From contig OX940871.1 in assembly GCA_954871525.1 (NCBI GenBank), positions 22,976,586 to 23,040,585 on the forward strand: 64,000 nucleotides of DNA, read 5' to 3'. Both the position numbers and the translations under genes were made by a program. The stretch comes from Parietaria judaica. Lineage: Eukaryota > Streptophyta > Magnoliopsida > Rosales > Urticaceae. Every line of letters begins with the position of its first letter. Positions within the stretch are counted from its first letter, which is position 1. The notes below the pieces were generated by a model. The model made no database searches and was not told the origin of the DNA. It saw nothing but the letters and a program-made list of their open reading frames with translations. Below, piece by piece: positions 1 to 13,082 of this stretch.

Positions 1-608
1 TCTAGGTTTCAAGATTGGTTCATTGTTTATTTTATTTAGAGCTGGACCTTTTTTTTCTAAAGTTAGTATTAGAACCTTTTTTTTTTCTCTGTCTATTACT
101 ATATTTCTTTTAATTATTTGGACTATGTTTCGCAATATGAGATTATATTTTGAAGAATTGGATTCTTATTTAGCATATTTATACTATTTTTTATACATTG
201 TTTAGTTCAGAACTTAGAATCAAGTTTGTACCGTCTCAAACTTTTTCAATCTCAAATAAAAAAGGGATATTTTTTTTTCTTCTAACCGAACCTAGCCGGG
301 CATGATTCAGGAAACACGAAAAAGGTTAAATACCCGGTTCTTGTCCGGATTTCACCCCTAGGTATTGCACTTAGTGTGCAATTCATCGAGAATACTCCAA
401 TCGATTTTTCGTTTTCTTTAGCTTGATCTCAGTAACTTATCTTCAATAACTGTTATCTTTTTATAAGTTATTAAAGAGAACTCGTTATCATTTGGTAAGC
501 AAGTAATTGTCAATGTTGTTTTGAAGGCCACAAAAAAAATAAAAAAAAAGTAAAAAAAAAAAAATGAAGTGAGACAACAACAGCTCTCTAATACTTATAA
601 CCACTGCC
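1..608. other. Upstream flank of the OSC gene, no gene seen
   Basis: AT-rich sequence with homopolymer runs. I find no convincing exon on either strand. The last 150 bases before the TATA-like box presumably belong to the promoter of the oxidosqualene cyclase. The stretch near 285-350 has text resembling old hAT-type MITE ends, but no clear boundaries. Confidence 0.5.
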
Positions 609-615
609 TATAAAT
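609..615 (+). promoter_or_regulatory. Putative TATA box of the OSC gene
   Basis: TATAAAT lies in a locally less repetitive context (CTATAAATCC), 267 bp before the OSC start codon at 882. A transcription start near 640 would give a 5' UTR of about 240 nt. That UTR could hold a small intron, since a pyrimidine-rich tract ending in TTCAG precedes the ATG. Assignment is by sequence and position only. Confidence 0.45.
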
Positions 616-881
616 CCAAGCTTTTCTTTCTCCACTGCCCAACACATTTCCAGACAACATATCGTCTCAGAGTAAGCCTCTGAATCTCAAGAAGAGCATA
701 TGAACAAACGACTATCACATTTATTATCCATATATATATGTATATACACATAATAATGAGCATGTCATAATTATATAAAAACCTTTTTAGACACATACAG
801 GCACAAATATATAATATATATGCTTTATAGCTTTTTTTTTTTTTTTAACTGATTATCTTATGTTCAGATTAGTACGCAAAG

Positions 882-3697
882 ATGTGGAAGTTGAAGGTGG
901 GTGAAGGCGGGCCGTGGCTGAGAACGACACACAATCACCTCGGCCGGCAGACCTGGGAATTCGATACCGATGCTGGAACTCCGGAAGAGCGCGCTCAAGT
1001 CGAGCGTCTCCGCCAAGAATACACTGAAAACCGGTTTCGCCAAAAGCAGTGCGCTGATCATCTCACTAGAATGCATGTGCGTACCACATATTGTTTTGCA
1101 ATATAAAAGAAGCTTAGGATACATACATATTGCATTATATTTATATAATAATTTTATAAAAAATAAAAATGGCAGCTGAGGAAGGAGAACGGGGTGGGAG
1201 CGATTCCGGCGGCGGTCAAGGTGGGCGAGAATGAGGACGTAACAGAGCAAGCCGTCAGGACGACGCTAAAGCGGGGTCTCGGGTTCCTCAGCTCCATCCA
1301 ATCCCGCGATGGCCACTGGCCTTCTCAGCTTAGTGGTGGATTGTTCTTCACGTCTTCAATGGTAATATAATGATTATAAAAATAAGTAATTGACAGTGAG
1401 AAGATTTATTTACCGGTTTGTTTTTCCAGATTATAATGTCTTATATTACCGGAACACTTGAAGTATCTTTTGGACCAGAACTACAAAAGGAAATAATTCG
1501 TTACATTCACAACCATCAGGTATATATCTATATATATATATATATTTAAATAGCTATATATGAATATGATCATAAGATATGCAGGATACTTAACTTATGT
1601 CACACATCCAACATAATTTTTTATATATATCCAATTTAAATTGGAAACTTGCTTTTATAAACCCTCTATTATTCAATTTTTGTAAAATTATATTCTTTAT
1701 TCTCAAACGTCTAGCTAAAATATATCATCAAAAGTGCACTTAAGTTTCATTTTAATACCCCCAAACATTTCCATTTTGAAACATCCAAATTTGACCTTTA
1801 ATCATAATTTTAGAACTTTTCTTTTATCTACCATCTTGTTGACAATACTAACTAATTTTTTGAAAAGAAAATTTATACTAACAATAATTAATTTTAACGT
1901 CATTATTATATATAAAAATAATAAAAAACTAGAAGATAAAAAAAGATGTATTGTCAAATTACACTGGAGGGTATATTTTGGTTATATTTTTAAAATAAAG
2001 GGTATTTTTTAGGACATTGAAAAGTTGGATATTTTTGAAAAAAAATAAAATGGAAGGTAAATTGAGTGAGGTTTAGTTTTGCTAATTATTTTGACGACAA
2101 CCTTACTAATTTATTTAAACTTAATAGCAATAAGCTTATGTTCTCATTCTTCAGTTTTAAACAAAAAATAAATAACAAAATCCATTCCAAAATCTAATGA
2201 TAATTTTGGTCATTATTATAGTTTTTATGGTTAATTTGTTTTGTACTATTTGTCACTCTGTCTATAATTCTTTGTCCGTCCTTGTATATAAACGGTTGCG
2301 TACAGAACGAAGACGGGGGTTGGGGTCTACATGTCGAGGGCCAGAGCACCATGTTCGGAACGACTCATAACTACGTGGCGATGAGGCTTCTGGGACAGAG
2401 TCCCGACGACGCCGTCATGGCTAAGAGCCGAAAGTGGATTCTCGCCCGTGGTGGTGTCGTCGGAAATTGCTCGTGGGGAAAGTTTTGGCTCACGGTGGGG
2501 CCCTCTTTTTCCTTTTTCTCTGACTGCTCTCTCGTTAAAATATTCACATATGCTCGTTGGTATTTTATTACTCTAACAAATCATGATAATATAGAATATC
2601 CAATATATGAAAGAATGACATTGAAAACGGAAAGAAACTTGTACTAACAAGTGAATGAATAAATAATTTTTATTAGTATTGGAACAAATGACTGCAAGAA
2701 TAAGAATTTCTTTTTAGTACTCCGAATAATATCTCTTGGGATAAATTATTTTTTTGTATTTCGTATAATTTCTTATTTTTTTAAACCCCGTGATATTTTA
2801 TTCCAGTAAATATCAATTATGTGAAAATATACCATGTGTAATGTTGGAAATTTGTTCAATGTTGATTCTTATATATTTCCATATAAAAGTGGATCTTTAA
2901 ATTTTCTTATTTATATTTAGGAAGGTTTTTCCATTGGAAATATCAACAAATATAAATTATAAATAAACTATATTGTAATTATAATAGTAAATAAACTAAA
3001 ATTTGAAATATTACCATCTTATTTGATTTAGGTTCTTGGTGTCTATGATTGGTCCGGCTTCAATCCAGTGCCTCCAGAATTATGCCTTGTTCCACACTCT
3101 TTTATATTTCATCCAGGTTCTAAACAATTTATTTTTTTCATAAAATTATTGAAATTAAATATTATTATTATATTGCTAAAATACACTCCTTTAATTCCCT
3201 CTCTCTCTCTCCCTCTCTCTCTCTATATATATATATATAATGTAAGTATATGATGCAGGGAAAATGTTGGCCCTAGCTCGAACAATTTATTTGCCGATGT
3301 CATACTTGTATGGGAAGAGATTTGTAGGACCCATCACCAATTTAGTCCTATCTCTGAGGCAAGAACTCTACGTCGAGCCTTATCATTCTATAAATTGGAA
3401 CAAAGCGCGATATACCGTTGCCAAGGTTAGTAATATATATATATGTGTGTGTGTGTATATATATACACGTATTTATCAAATAAAATTTATGATGGAGTCC
3501 ATCGATGCATACAAATCATTCATTATTGAAGGAAAAAAATCTACTCAAAAGGTCACTTTCTGCCAATAAAAAGATTAAGTCAATAAAATCGCCCCTTGAT
3601 ATATGATAACTTCTTCTTTGAATCAAATTTTCAAAGTTAAGATGTTTAGTAAAGTGACTTTTTCCCAGACAATTTCGTGATAATCTGTTGTTTATTA

Positions 3698-3748
<51 letters not shown>

Positions 3749-6702
3749 GAGTTATCGGTGCAAATAAAAGTTCACAGCGATTCAAAAAGGCACTTAAAAT
3801 TCGCGTGATCTTTATTTTGTTATTTTAGACGACAAGAAAGAGTTCAATGAGTGCGTAACAACCAGAAAAGAAAAAAAAAAAAAAAAAGGTCAAATATTTG
3901 CGGAGGTTCAAATGAGCACTCTTGACTTAAGTCGAGGAGCATTTATGCCAATAACTAAAAATGATTTTTTTTTTTTTCAAATTGTAAGATTTTTTTTATT
4001 TTTATTTTTTGCACGGCTCAAGTTGTCATTACTTAGGAAAATACCAATGGTCTGATTTTACGGTTATACCAATGTGTAGAATTTTGAGAGAATACCCATG
4101 TTACATACAGGTATATAAGCGGGCAACGGGTTTTTCTGTATAGGTACTTTAAAAACAACGGTTTTTATTTTTGTTTTGTTTTTTCAGGAGGACCTGTATT
4201 ACCCACATCCTTTATTGCAAGATATGCTTTGGGCATTTCTTCACTACATCGCCGAGCCGATCCTTGCACGTTGGCCTTTCTCAATGTTAAGAGATAAGGC
4301 GCTTCGACTTGTCTCTCAACATCTCGAATATGAAGAGCAATCCACAAACTACTTTTGCTTAGCAAGTGAAGAGAAGGTACATAATTACTTAATTTTCTTC
4401 TCTCTATTTATTTAATATAGAAATATTAATTGAATATTGAAATATGATACATGCAGTTGATGACTATGGTCGCTTGTTGGTCGAAAGATCCAAATTCAGA
4501 AGCATTTAAGCATCACCTTGCTAGGATGCCACATTACATATGGATTTCAGAAGATGGAGCTAAGTGTCAGGTTTCTTTTTTTCTTTCTAAAACACAGTTC
4601 AAAAATCATAGAGCAATCTCTTTAACGGTCACCGAACCACGTTAAATTCGCGTCTCTCCGCCGCCGCTTTTGTTATACTAACTAACCACTAAAGTTATAT
4701 GTCCATATATATACAGGGTCTTTCTTCACAGTTATGGGACACAGCTCTTGGAGTTCGAGCAATTATTTCGAGTGGTTTAGTTGAAGAGAATGGGCCAGCA
4801 CTTAGAAAAGCACACAACTTCTTAAAGATTTCACAGGTATAACTTTAAATTACAAAACTAAAACTTATTTGATTTTGTATAAGACTAATGTATATAAAAC
4901 ACATATAATGATCAGATTCGTGAAGATCCTCCAGGCAAGTTCAAGGATATGTATAAACATATATGCAAAGGTGGATGGGTATTTACACAACCGGATCAAC
5001 AAATATGGATAGTTTCTGATTGCTCTGCAGAAGCGTTCAAGGTACTTAATATGATTCTGAACTTCAAAAATATTTTGACAAAAGATAATTGACTTGATAT
5101 TATTTTTTTTTTGCCATATATATATAGAGAAATTATAATCAGTAGTCACATTCATATAATTACATTACATTTTAGCAACTTAAAGTTTTTATTTGCAAAA
5201 AATCAAATATTGAATATTTTGTTAATGGTAAATATGATTATAATGATTAATACGACTATTTCTATAATCAGTGGCGGAACTACCCACAAGGGTAGTGTGG
5301 CTAGAGCCACCACCAATTTTATTTTATTTTTTTGATCTTTTTAACACTAATGTTTAACTTTTTTACAAATAAATCACTTTTATTTGCACTGTAAATTTAA
5401 ACCAGCCACCATGAAGTTTAAATCCTAGTTCCGCTTATGTTTATAATGGTTAATAAAGTTAATTGGATATTTTACAAATATTAACCAAACTTCGGCTATT
5501 TTGTTATTTTTAAACTATCAACTTGGCTTATTTAGCTTAAGCTCCCCATATATTATATATAATATATATATATAGGGAAACTTCAGTTTGTATGCCCGAT
5601 AAAGCATGTGTTTTCAAAAAAGTACCCGAGTTTGTTAAAGTACAAAACTATGCCCCCAACACACTTTTTGTCTTTACATAAACACTTTTAAACACTTTAA
5701 AATATGCTCCAAAAACTGTTAATGTATACATAAGCACTTTTGGGGCATAGTATTGTAATTTAACAAATTCGGATACTTTTCTAAAAACACATGCTATCCG
5801 GACATACAAACTGAAGTTTCCATATATATATATATATACTTTATATACTATATAAAAACATAATCACAAAATATATGCCTCAAACAAAATAAGCTATTAC
5901 TAAAGTCATTAGTTTAAAAGCACTTAGAAAAATATATAGACTTGAAACTAAAATTTAAGCTTGAATTAAAATAGAAAACTATGTCCAACATTCAAAACCT
6001 TATATATTAGGCGTTTGATTTTTTTAGATCACATCCTTGTAATTACTGTTTTGGAAAATTTATCACCGGTTCACGGCGTTCTTATATGTCAATATTTTAT
6101 TTATTTATTTATTTATTTATATTTTTTTTGTACAGGCTACGTTGTTGCTTTCACAAGTATCACCAGACATAGTCGGAGAGAAAATGGACTCTCAGTGCTT
6201 TTATGATGCCGTCAATGTCTTGCTCACCTATCAGGTAAAATGTTATGAGCACTGTTTAAATAAGCAGAGGCAAGTCCTTAAGTTTTCTTTCTACATGAAC
6301 AATAATTTGATACATAATATATATATATATATATATATATAGAGTGATTTGTACCTTCCTCAATATAATTTGTTTGGAAACAAATTATTGATTCAGTGAC
6401 TTATTTTCTTTTCTTTTCAACATATATCAAATGTGTTGACAGAGTAGTAATGGTGGTTTTTCTGCTTGGGAGCCTCGTAGAGCGTTTTGTTGGTTGGAGG
6501 TAATCTCTCTTAGACATGATTGCCTCGGAGAGTTCTTTTAATCATACAGAAACGTAAAACGCAAGACGCGCGCGTCATATTAGAATAAGATTATTTTTAT
6601 TATACAAATATCTCAATCTTTATGCATCAATATTTAATATTGTAATTTCCGTTGGGGCCTCAAAATTACTCTTCGCCTCAGGCCACAAAAAATCTCAAGC
6701 AC

Positions 6703-6747
<45 letters not shown>

Positions 6748-6895
6748 AATAAGTATACCGATCATGATCCCATGCCTAAAAATAAATCTAAGAATTTATT
6801 AAATGTCTTAATTAACTCTCTGTTCAGATGTTCAATCCCATGGAGTACCTTCAAGAAGTTTTGATCGAGAGAGAGTAGAATACTACTTTTTTAAC

Positions 6896-6953
<58 letters not shown>

Positions 6954-9900
6954 CAATATGTGAGTTCACAATTCATGAAAAAAATTTATTGTTTTGATAC
7001 GTTCTTATATTCATGATCAATAAATATTCATATATATATATATATTTATATTTAAATAAATCAATTTTTTTTCATGATCAAACTGCCCAACATGTACTAT
7101 TTTGCTTCTTTTTGAAATAGTTCCGCCCACTTTTTCAATTGACTTAACAAAATTATAGATATACTGTACTGTTAATTCAGGACACATGTCACTTTCAAAG
7201 AAGGAATTTGTTAGCATGTCAAAATATTTTATGTCAGTAGAAAATTTGATGGAATTTTAGCGATAAATAAATAATAATAATTAACAATATTTAATCGTAA
7301 AAAAAAAGACTTACTACAAAAATAATAACATTAGATACTTATGTCGTTGTGCCCTTATAATATTCAAATATGCAGGTACGTAGAATGCACATCATCAGTG
7401 ATTCAAAGTCTGGTACTCTTCAACAAGTTGTATCCAAATCATCGCAGAAATGAAGTAAAGAAGTGTATAGCAAAAGGCCTTTCTTACATTGAGAATGACC
7501 AAAATCCTGATGGCTCATGGTACATTTTTATATCAAGTATAAAATTAGCATATTGTAATTACGTATAAGTAAAGTCCTGATGATAAAGAGGAGTAAAATG
7601 AATAAGCCCTTTACAAATTTATAAAATATCGATATTAGTATGAGTATTTTATTCTTAATATTTATATATCAATAAAATTTTGATACACAATATATCAATT
7701 TTATTTTATAAAATGAATACTGATGTGTAATATATATACTTATAAATGTAAATTGTTATTACTTTAAAGAAATTCATCGCCTAATAACATTTTGAAAACC
7801 CGTCTATTAATCATTTACGTACCCATGGATAAACTGGTAAATCGAACCGTCAATTTTCGTTCCTAACACTTAAAAATTGTGTAGATATATATAAAAATAC
7901 ATTTTGAATTCATATATAAAATAACTATATATATATATATATAGGTATGGCCGTTGGGGAATCTGCTACACGTACTGTGCATGGTTTGCATTGGAGGCCA
8001 TGGTAGCTTGTGGGAAAGATTATCACAACAGTCAAGCTGTAAGAAAAGCTTGTCATTTTCTACTCTCAAAGCAACTCCCCAACGGTGGTTGGGGTGAAAG
8101 TTACCTCTCCTGCCAAAATGAGGTATATATTTCATATATAGATAAATTTTGTAATTATTAATACGTATTTATATCACATAATAACAAAAAGTACCCTCCA
8201 AAATTGCTAAGTCTGAAACTAATAATTTGTATTACTTATGAAAATATCCTAGTAGATTGAACATTTTTTTTTTTGTATTTTTAGCATAAATCAGTCATTT
8301 ATTTTCCAAATGCTAGGAATGACCTCTAGTTTTGAAGCTAAGAAATAGATATAAAACTTTGTATTTTAAAGTTTTTCAATAAAATATTTAATAATATATG
8401 TATAAAAAGTTTATGGCATACATCTATGTCTATTTTTTGCTTCAATCTACATTTGGTATATTTTTTTGAGGTTTTTTTGCCAACAAGACTAAAATTTTAG
8501 ATCTATCTTTTTTCTTCAAAACAAGAGGTCATTCATGGCATTTGGAAAAAAGATGAGTGAGTTATGCGTAATATACGAAAGTTGTGTAGTCTATCTCCGA
8601 AATTGGTGTTGCTAACTACAAACGTAGATCTGCATATTATCATATTTTTTGTCAAAACTTGCTCATTCTTTTGTCTAAATGGTAAGATTAAACTCTCTAT
8701 TTGACGTAAGGAGATAGATCTATAATTTTCTTGTGTATATATATTTAGCAACAAATCTTTTGAAAAAAGGGTCGAAATAACCTAAAGTTTCGTCTGAAAA
8801 ATCTTGCTTGGTCAATGTGGTCGTCTTCACATATTCCGATAATTTTTCCGTCGTAACCCTGCACAAACTATATTTCACAATATCTTTTTCCTATCGATCT
8901 ATTCAATGACATGTCACAATGGTCATTTGGAGCCTTAAGGATAAATAATTTAAGAAGAAATGAAAGAAAAAATGGAGAGGTAAAAAAGCTAGAGAAAACT
9001 GAAATAAAGCTATTATGAAGTCAGAGTTTAACTTAAATTACTTGGATATATTACCGTGCGCAAATAGTAGATCTCACTAATTTAGGATTTAACAAATTTG
9101 GATCGTACTTATAGATTTTAGGTGATATTTAGTAGTATTACTCGGTTATGAATTCTTCCTATATATATTATATTGAATAAAGCACTGAATTGATCTCGAA
9201 AGCACAGGTTTACACTAATCTAGAAGACGACGCTTCAAATTTGGCCCAAACTTCGTGGGCCTTGATGGCGCTCATGGCTGCTGGCCTAGTGAGTATTATT
9301 TATGAATATTTGCCGTATAAGTACTTATAAATAATATATTGATGTAGCTAAATTTTTTATTTGTTGCATATATATATAATATTTAAGTGGTATATCTTTT
9401 TTATTTTAATTTTCCAATCACTCAAAGTTAATGATGATTATAGATTTTTTATTATTATTATTAAAAATAACAATCATTTCTAATGACTTTTTTTTTTTTG
9501 ACGAAACATTTCTAATGACTTCTAAATCAAAATTAAAATAATATATATTAATTTGTTGATCCATGATGATCAGGTGGATATCGATCCAAGTCCAATACAT
9601 CGGGGAATAAGATTGTTGATCAACTCACAATTGGAAGACGGAGACTTTCCTCAAGAGGTATAAATTCGTAACTTTTTTAATTATTATTATTTTGCCAATA
9701 TTTGTTCAAGAGAACATTAACGTCGTGATGAAATATTTATCTCTAACTAAAATATTTATGGTGGTAAAATATTATTGACAACTCTGATTTTATATATTAT
9801 TTTTCCTAGATAGTATTTTGATATTTCTCTTAATAATGAAATAGCTATATGAAATCCTTTATATTCTATCATGTCATAAATTAATACTAAGATAAAATAC

Positions 9901-10345
9901 GAAGCTAAAGCTAATATGTATGAAAGTACAAAAAAAAAAAAAAAAAAATCACTACTAAAAAAATGGCAAAGTTTTTAGTTATTTTTCTGTTAAATTGAAG
10001 GTATATATTGAAATTTTAATACGCTAAACATAAGTTTTAAACTCTCATATGACAAACAAAGTTCAAGGAATAAAAATTTATGTTGATAGAAAAATTATAT
10101 AACGACAAATAAAGGAAGCCAGAAATATGCTATACAATCATTTTACAATAGGAATAAATTCAGAATTATTATTGCCAGCCATATACTTTATATATTATAG
10201 TATTAATTAACCATATAAATATTGAAAAAAGCAGGGTATGAGCGGAATATTCATGAAGAACTGCACATTGAACTATTCCTCGTTTCGAAACGTCTTCACT
10301 GTTCGGGCTTTGGGGGAGTATCGCCGGCTTGTTTTATCCAAATAA
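882..10345 (+). CDS. Oxidosqualene cyclase (triterpene synthase), 18 exons, 753 aa
   Basis: Cyclises 2,3-oxidosqualene to a triterpene; the family is membrane-associated at the ER. Exons: 882-1076, 1176-1361, 1430-1519, 2306-2494, 3032-3116, 3259-3425, 4188-4376, 4457-4570, 4717-4836, 4916-5041, 6136-6234, 6443-6499, 6828-6874, 7376-7519, 7945-8122, 9208-9288, 9574-9657, 10235-10345. All introns are GT..AG, all phases fit, and no internal stop occurs. The N-terminus [14 protein letters not shown] and the length match plant OSCs (about 760 aa). QW repeats are visible ([36 protein letters not shown]), and the catalytic acid is D480 in D-C-S-A-E. Two departures from the family are DCSAE for DCTAE, and MLALAR (251-256) where beta-amyrin, cycloartenol and lupeol synthases have MWCYCR, MWCHCR and MLCYCR. 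The C-terminal part ([14 protein letters not shown]) resembles the pentacyclic/dammarane-type clade more than cycloartenol synthases. The product cannot be told from sequence. Confidence 0.95.
3697..3747. repeat. (GT)n/(AT)n microsatellite in OSC intron 6
   Basis: A short GT run passes directly into an uninterrupted AT run inside the intron between exons 6 and 7. Confidence 0.9.
5269..5439. mobile_element. Small hAT-like MITE in OSC intron 10
   Basis: Starts CAGTGGCGGAACTA and ends TAGTTCCGCTTATG, imperfect inverted ends. Flanking 8-mers TCTATAAT and TTTATAAT differ at one base, in keeping with an old 8-bp target duplication. Related CAGTGGCGGA ends occur near 47618 and 59246. Confidence 0.6.
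5576..5821. mobile_element. Foldback MITE in OSC intron 10
   Basis: Begins GGAAACTTCAGTTTGTATG and ends with its near-perfect inverse CATACAAACTGAAGTTTCC. The two arms stay complementary for about 90 bp (for example AAGTACCCGAGTTTGTTAAA against TTTAACAAATTCGGATACTT), so almost the whole 246 bp can fold into one hairpin. It sits in TA-repeat DNA on both sides, which hides the target duplication. No coding capacity. Confidence 0.8.
6898..6951. repeat. (TA)n microsatellite in OSC intron 13
   Basis: About 27 uninterrupted TA units directly after the exon 13 donor. Another shorter TA tract lies at about 6706-6744 in intron 12. Confidence 0.95.
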
Positions 10346-10360
10346 GAGAGCTTCAAAGCG

Positions 10361-10411
<51 letters not shown>

Positions 10412-11290
10412 CGCAGCATGTATCTCATTTCATTTTCATACGTGTTTTTTTTTTTTTTTTTGAATGGATTTTCATACGTGGTTTGTTTGGTGCTATTGGT
10501 TTGTTGCATTATATTGCACTATTTATTACGTGTCCAACAAGTATACCATTTCTATGTCTCTTCTTTTGATGAAATTGGTACGTCGCATTGTTCTTAAGAT
10601 ATTTGCACTAAAAATACTAATAAATTGGATTAATGAGCCAAATGCTTATTTTTTTACTCAACTTTACAAGAAAATACTCAAACCTATTTATGGTAATCAA
10701 AACTAATCAATTAATTAAAACATGGACTAATATACCCTTACTCATTTTTACGTTTTATAATATTATTTTGCATTTAATTAGCTAATTTCGATTTAGGTAA
10801 TTCTTTAAATATCAATTTAAAACAAATTCCTTAGATTTAGCTAAACATAATAATTAATAAATTTTAAAAAACCCTTAATTATTCGAATTAGCTAGTTAAA
10901 TGATTATCTTGAAATATTTTTTCCATATTAATAAGGATTCTATTGTTTGAAAATTAGAAGAAAAAAAAATCTCAAAAATTCATTAAAATTATTCGTACAT
11001 AATATTTACCACTTAATTTTTTTCGCAGAACAACTTTATTAACCTGTAATATATTACAAAATTTTATTAACCTGTAAAAAAAGTTTACAAAAAAATTATC
11101 TGCTTGTTGAACTATAAATATATTTATGAAATTTCAAAAAATGTAAATATATTTACGAAATTTTATTAACCCGTTGAACCTTGGAAAATCTAAAAACTGA
11201 AATTGTATTTAAATATACAAATTACGGGTAAAAAATTACAAATAACTAACGCATCAACCTAACCAAAACACACTTAACTTAATTTAATAC
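10346..11290. other. OSC 3' flank, no gene seen
   Basis: Begins with a (TA)n tract at 10364-10407, only about 20 bp after the OSC stop codon, followed by a T-run and very AT-rich sequence. The 3' UTR and polyadenylation site must lie here but cannot be fixed. Small open frames appear only by chance. Confidence 0.5.
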
Positions 11291-11645
11291 CTTCCAAAGC
11301 CAGACAGTGGTGATTGAAGTCTAAGCCATGGAAAAAAAACGCAGAGAGACCCAGAAGCACGGCCAAGACAACGCCTTGCTCCTTGAACACCTGAAGCACC
11401 AGAAGAGCCTTGCGCCACGCGTTCCTCGTCAGCAGTATGTTCTGCCCCAAGACGCCATAGCTAGCATTTGCACCTTTGCTCGCCAACGCGCTCTTGCTTC
11501 CGCGGATCATAATCCCGCACACCACCGCCGCCAACACTGTCCCTCCCTTCAGCAACCCCGACATAACATGACCACCATTGTCGGAGCTCAACCTCAACGC
11601 TGTGGGTGTGGGGTTCTTCGAGATTTCCCTTTCGGGCTCGAATAA
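11291..11645 (-). pseudogene. Broken exon copy of a chloroplast DUF21/CBS-domain protein
   Basis: Read on the minus strand, the segment ASYGVLGQNILLTRNAWRKA...VFKEQGVVLAVLLGLSAFF matches the N-terminal membrane region of plant DUF21 (CNNM-like) plus CBS domain proteins such as Arabidopsis At1g55930, recognised from family knowledge. Right after LSAFF one extra T shifts the frame. In the shifted frame the expected S-M-A-E-T-S-I-T-T motif is present but its Glu codon is TAG, followed by TTVWLWK and a GT donor at 11290/11289. The rest of the gene (more DUF21 and both CBS domains) is absent. This is a dead fragment, probably carried in by duplication or transposition, and unrelated to triterpene chemistry. 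Confidence 0.75.
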
Positions 11646-11876
11646 TATATGCATTAAATGAGAAGATTTTTTGAAAAATTAAACAATTAAATGACTATCA
11701 CAATTAAATACGCGAAGTTATTAATCTTAATTATAGGAAAAACAAATTCAAAATTTTAATATAACTAATAATTATTATACGAAAATTAATTATTATAAAT
11801 AATCATTAGAGTTAATATGGTCAAAAAATTTATCAGTGGGTATATATTAATTTTATACAAACTATGAAAAATTCTC

Positions 11877-12192
11877 TTAAACGTTTAGTGCTTTTTGGGC
11901 ATTTTGTGAGATTTTTCTGTAAATTAAATAAAAGAACTTATGATACTCAATGAAGATGAACATGAATTTTTTCACTCGAGTCGTCGTTATCTCTGCAGGG
12001 AAGAGCAGTGACGAGAGCAGGCACATGCGAGAGCTCAGCCCTACATATCCCGTCTTGCCTACATTAGCTACGCTCTGCAGCAGTGAACTAGCTAAAGAAG
12101 TCAGAGCTCGAACCTGGTTGGGTTTGAAGAGGGAGAGAGACGCGAACAAGGAGGAATCGAAAGAAGAAAATGCGTGGACTTGGTATTTTTGA
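11877..12192. other. Moderately GC-rich segment with overlapping open frames, unrecognised
   Basis: Open on both strands for about 80-90 codons and higher in GC than its surroundings. The minus-strand reading has a serine/leucine-rich stretch (SLASSLLQSVANVG). It may be the 5' part of the same broken gene copy as 11291-11645, since it is upstream of it on the minus strand. I could not match it to a family. Confidence 0.25.
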
Positions 12193-12631
12193 GAATTCTT
12201 GGGATAAAGAGAGAACCAATAAAAAATATTTTAAACATAATTTTATTTAAAAATATTTTTTAAATAAAAATAAGTTAAAAAAATTTGTGTGTGACACATG
12301 GCTACATGACTTCACAAATCGTGCGTAGCTTACGACTTCACAAATCATAAAGTGAGTGTGTAATATAATCACTAGGATTAAAGAAGATAAAACGGTTAAA
12401 CGCTCAACTTAGTGTGGATCACCATAAAATAGACTGAGATGTTGGTATTTGATTGTATCAATGAACTCTCAAAGACAGGAAGATAAATTATCTTGTATTA
12501 AGAGTTCATCTTCGAGTCTTTAATGGAATGACCTTGGAGTTAACAAAATTGCAATTTCTGTTTGAGGTTAAGTACATGTGTCCATTCATCCCTAATATAG
12601 CTCAATAAACACCACTTATAGTAAAAACATA

Positions 12632-13082
12632 GGGTTAATGACGGTGAAAATATCTAAAGTTTGGTCTATCTCGTGTACCTATAGTCTAAAAGTGGTGGCA
12701 AAAGTATCCAAAGTCACATGTGGGGCGTTGACCGTTATTCTCGTAACGCAATTAACTTACTTGTTAACTCTGGCAACGTGGACAAACGTGGGTTGCTGAC
12801 GTAGCAATTTTTTTTCCACATGGACGAGCCCACATCAGCCTTGTTTACGACAAAACAACGAATTAAACTCCTAATTGGGCTCGGCCACGTGGAAAAACAT
12901 TGCTATGTCAGCAACCCACGTTTGTTCACGTGACCCGAGTTGATGGGTAAGTTAACTGCATTACGAGAATTAATTGGTCAACGTCCTAAATACGACTTTG
13001 GATACTTTTGCCATTACTTTTAAACTTTGGATACACGATGAGTTCTTTTACCAAATTTTGGGTATTTTTGCCGTTATTAACC
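12632..13082. mobile_element. Mutator-like foldback MITE, copy 1
   Basis: Starts GGGTTAATGACGGTGAAAAT and ends with an inverted version (GCCGTTATTAACC). Arms of about 150 bp are complementary. A perfect 10-bp direct repeat TAAAAACATA flanks it (12622-12631 and 13083-13092), the size expected of a Mutator-superfamily target duplication. No open frame. Shares its termini with the elements at 18834, 18957, 25280 and 35698. Confidence 0.85.

Noticed and set aside
1734..2012. 92-codon open frame in OSC intron 3
   Set aside because: AT-rich reading with Ile, Asn and Lys, no similarity to OSC, and a normal exon 4 follows with matching phase.
5260..5340. Possible tRNA-like fold near GTGGCGGAACTACCC
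   Set aside because: No A or B box spacing and no cloverleaf; the text is the left end of a hAT-like MITE with a matching right end.
6870..6880. In-frame TAG apparently ending the OSC at exon 13
   Set aside because: A GT donor overlaps it (GA|GTAGAA). Joined to the acceptor at 7375 the frame reads on as E-Y-V-E-C-T, the expected family sequence, so it is intron and not a stop.
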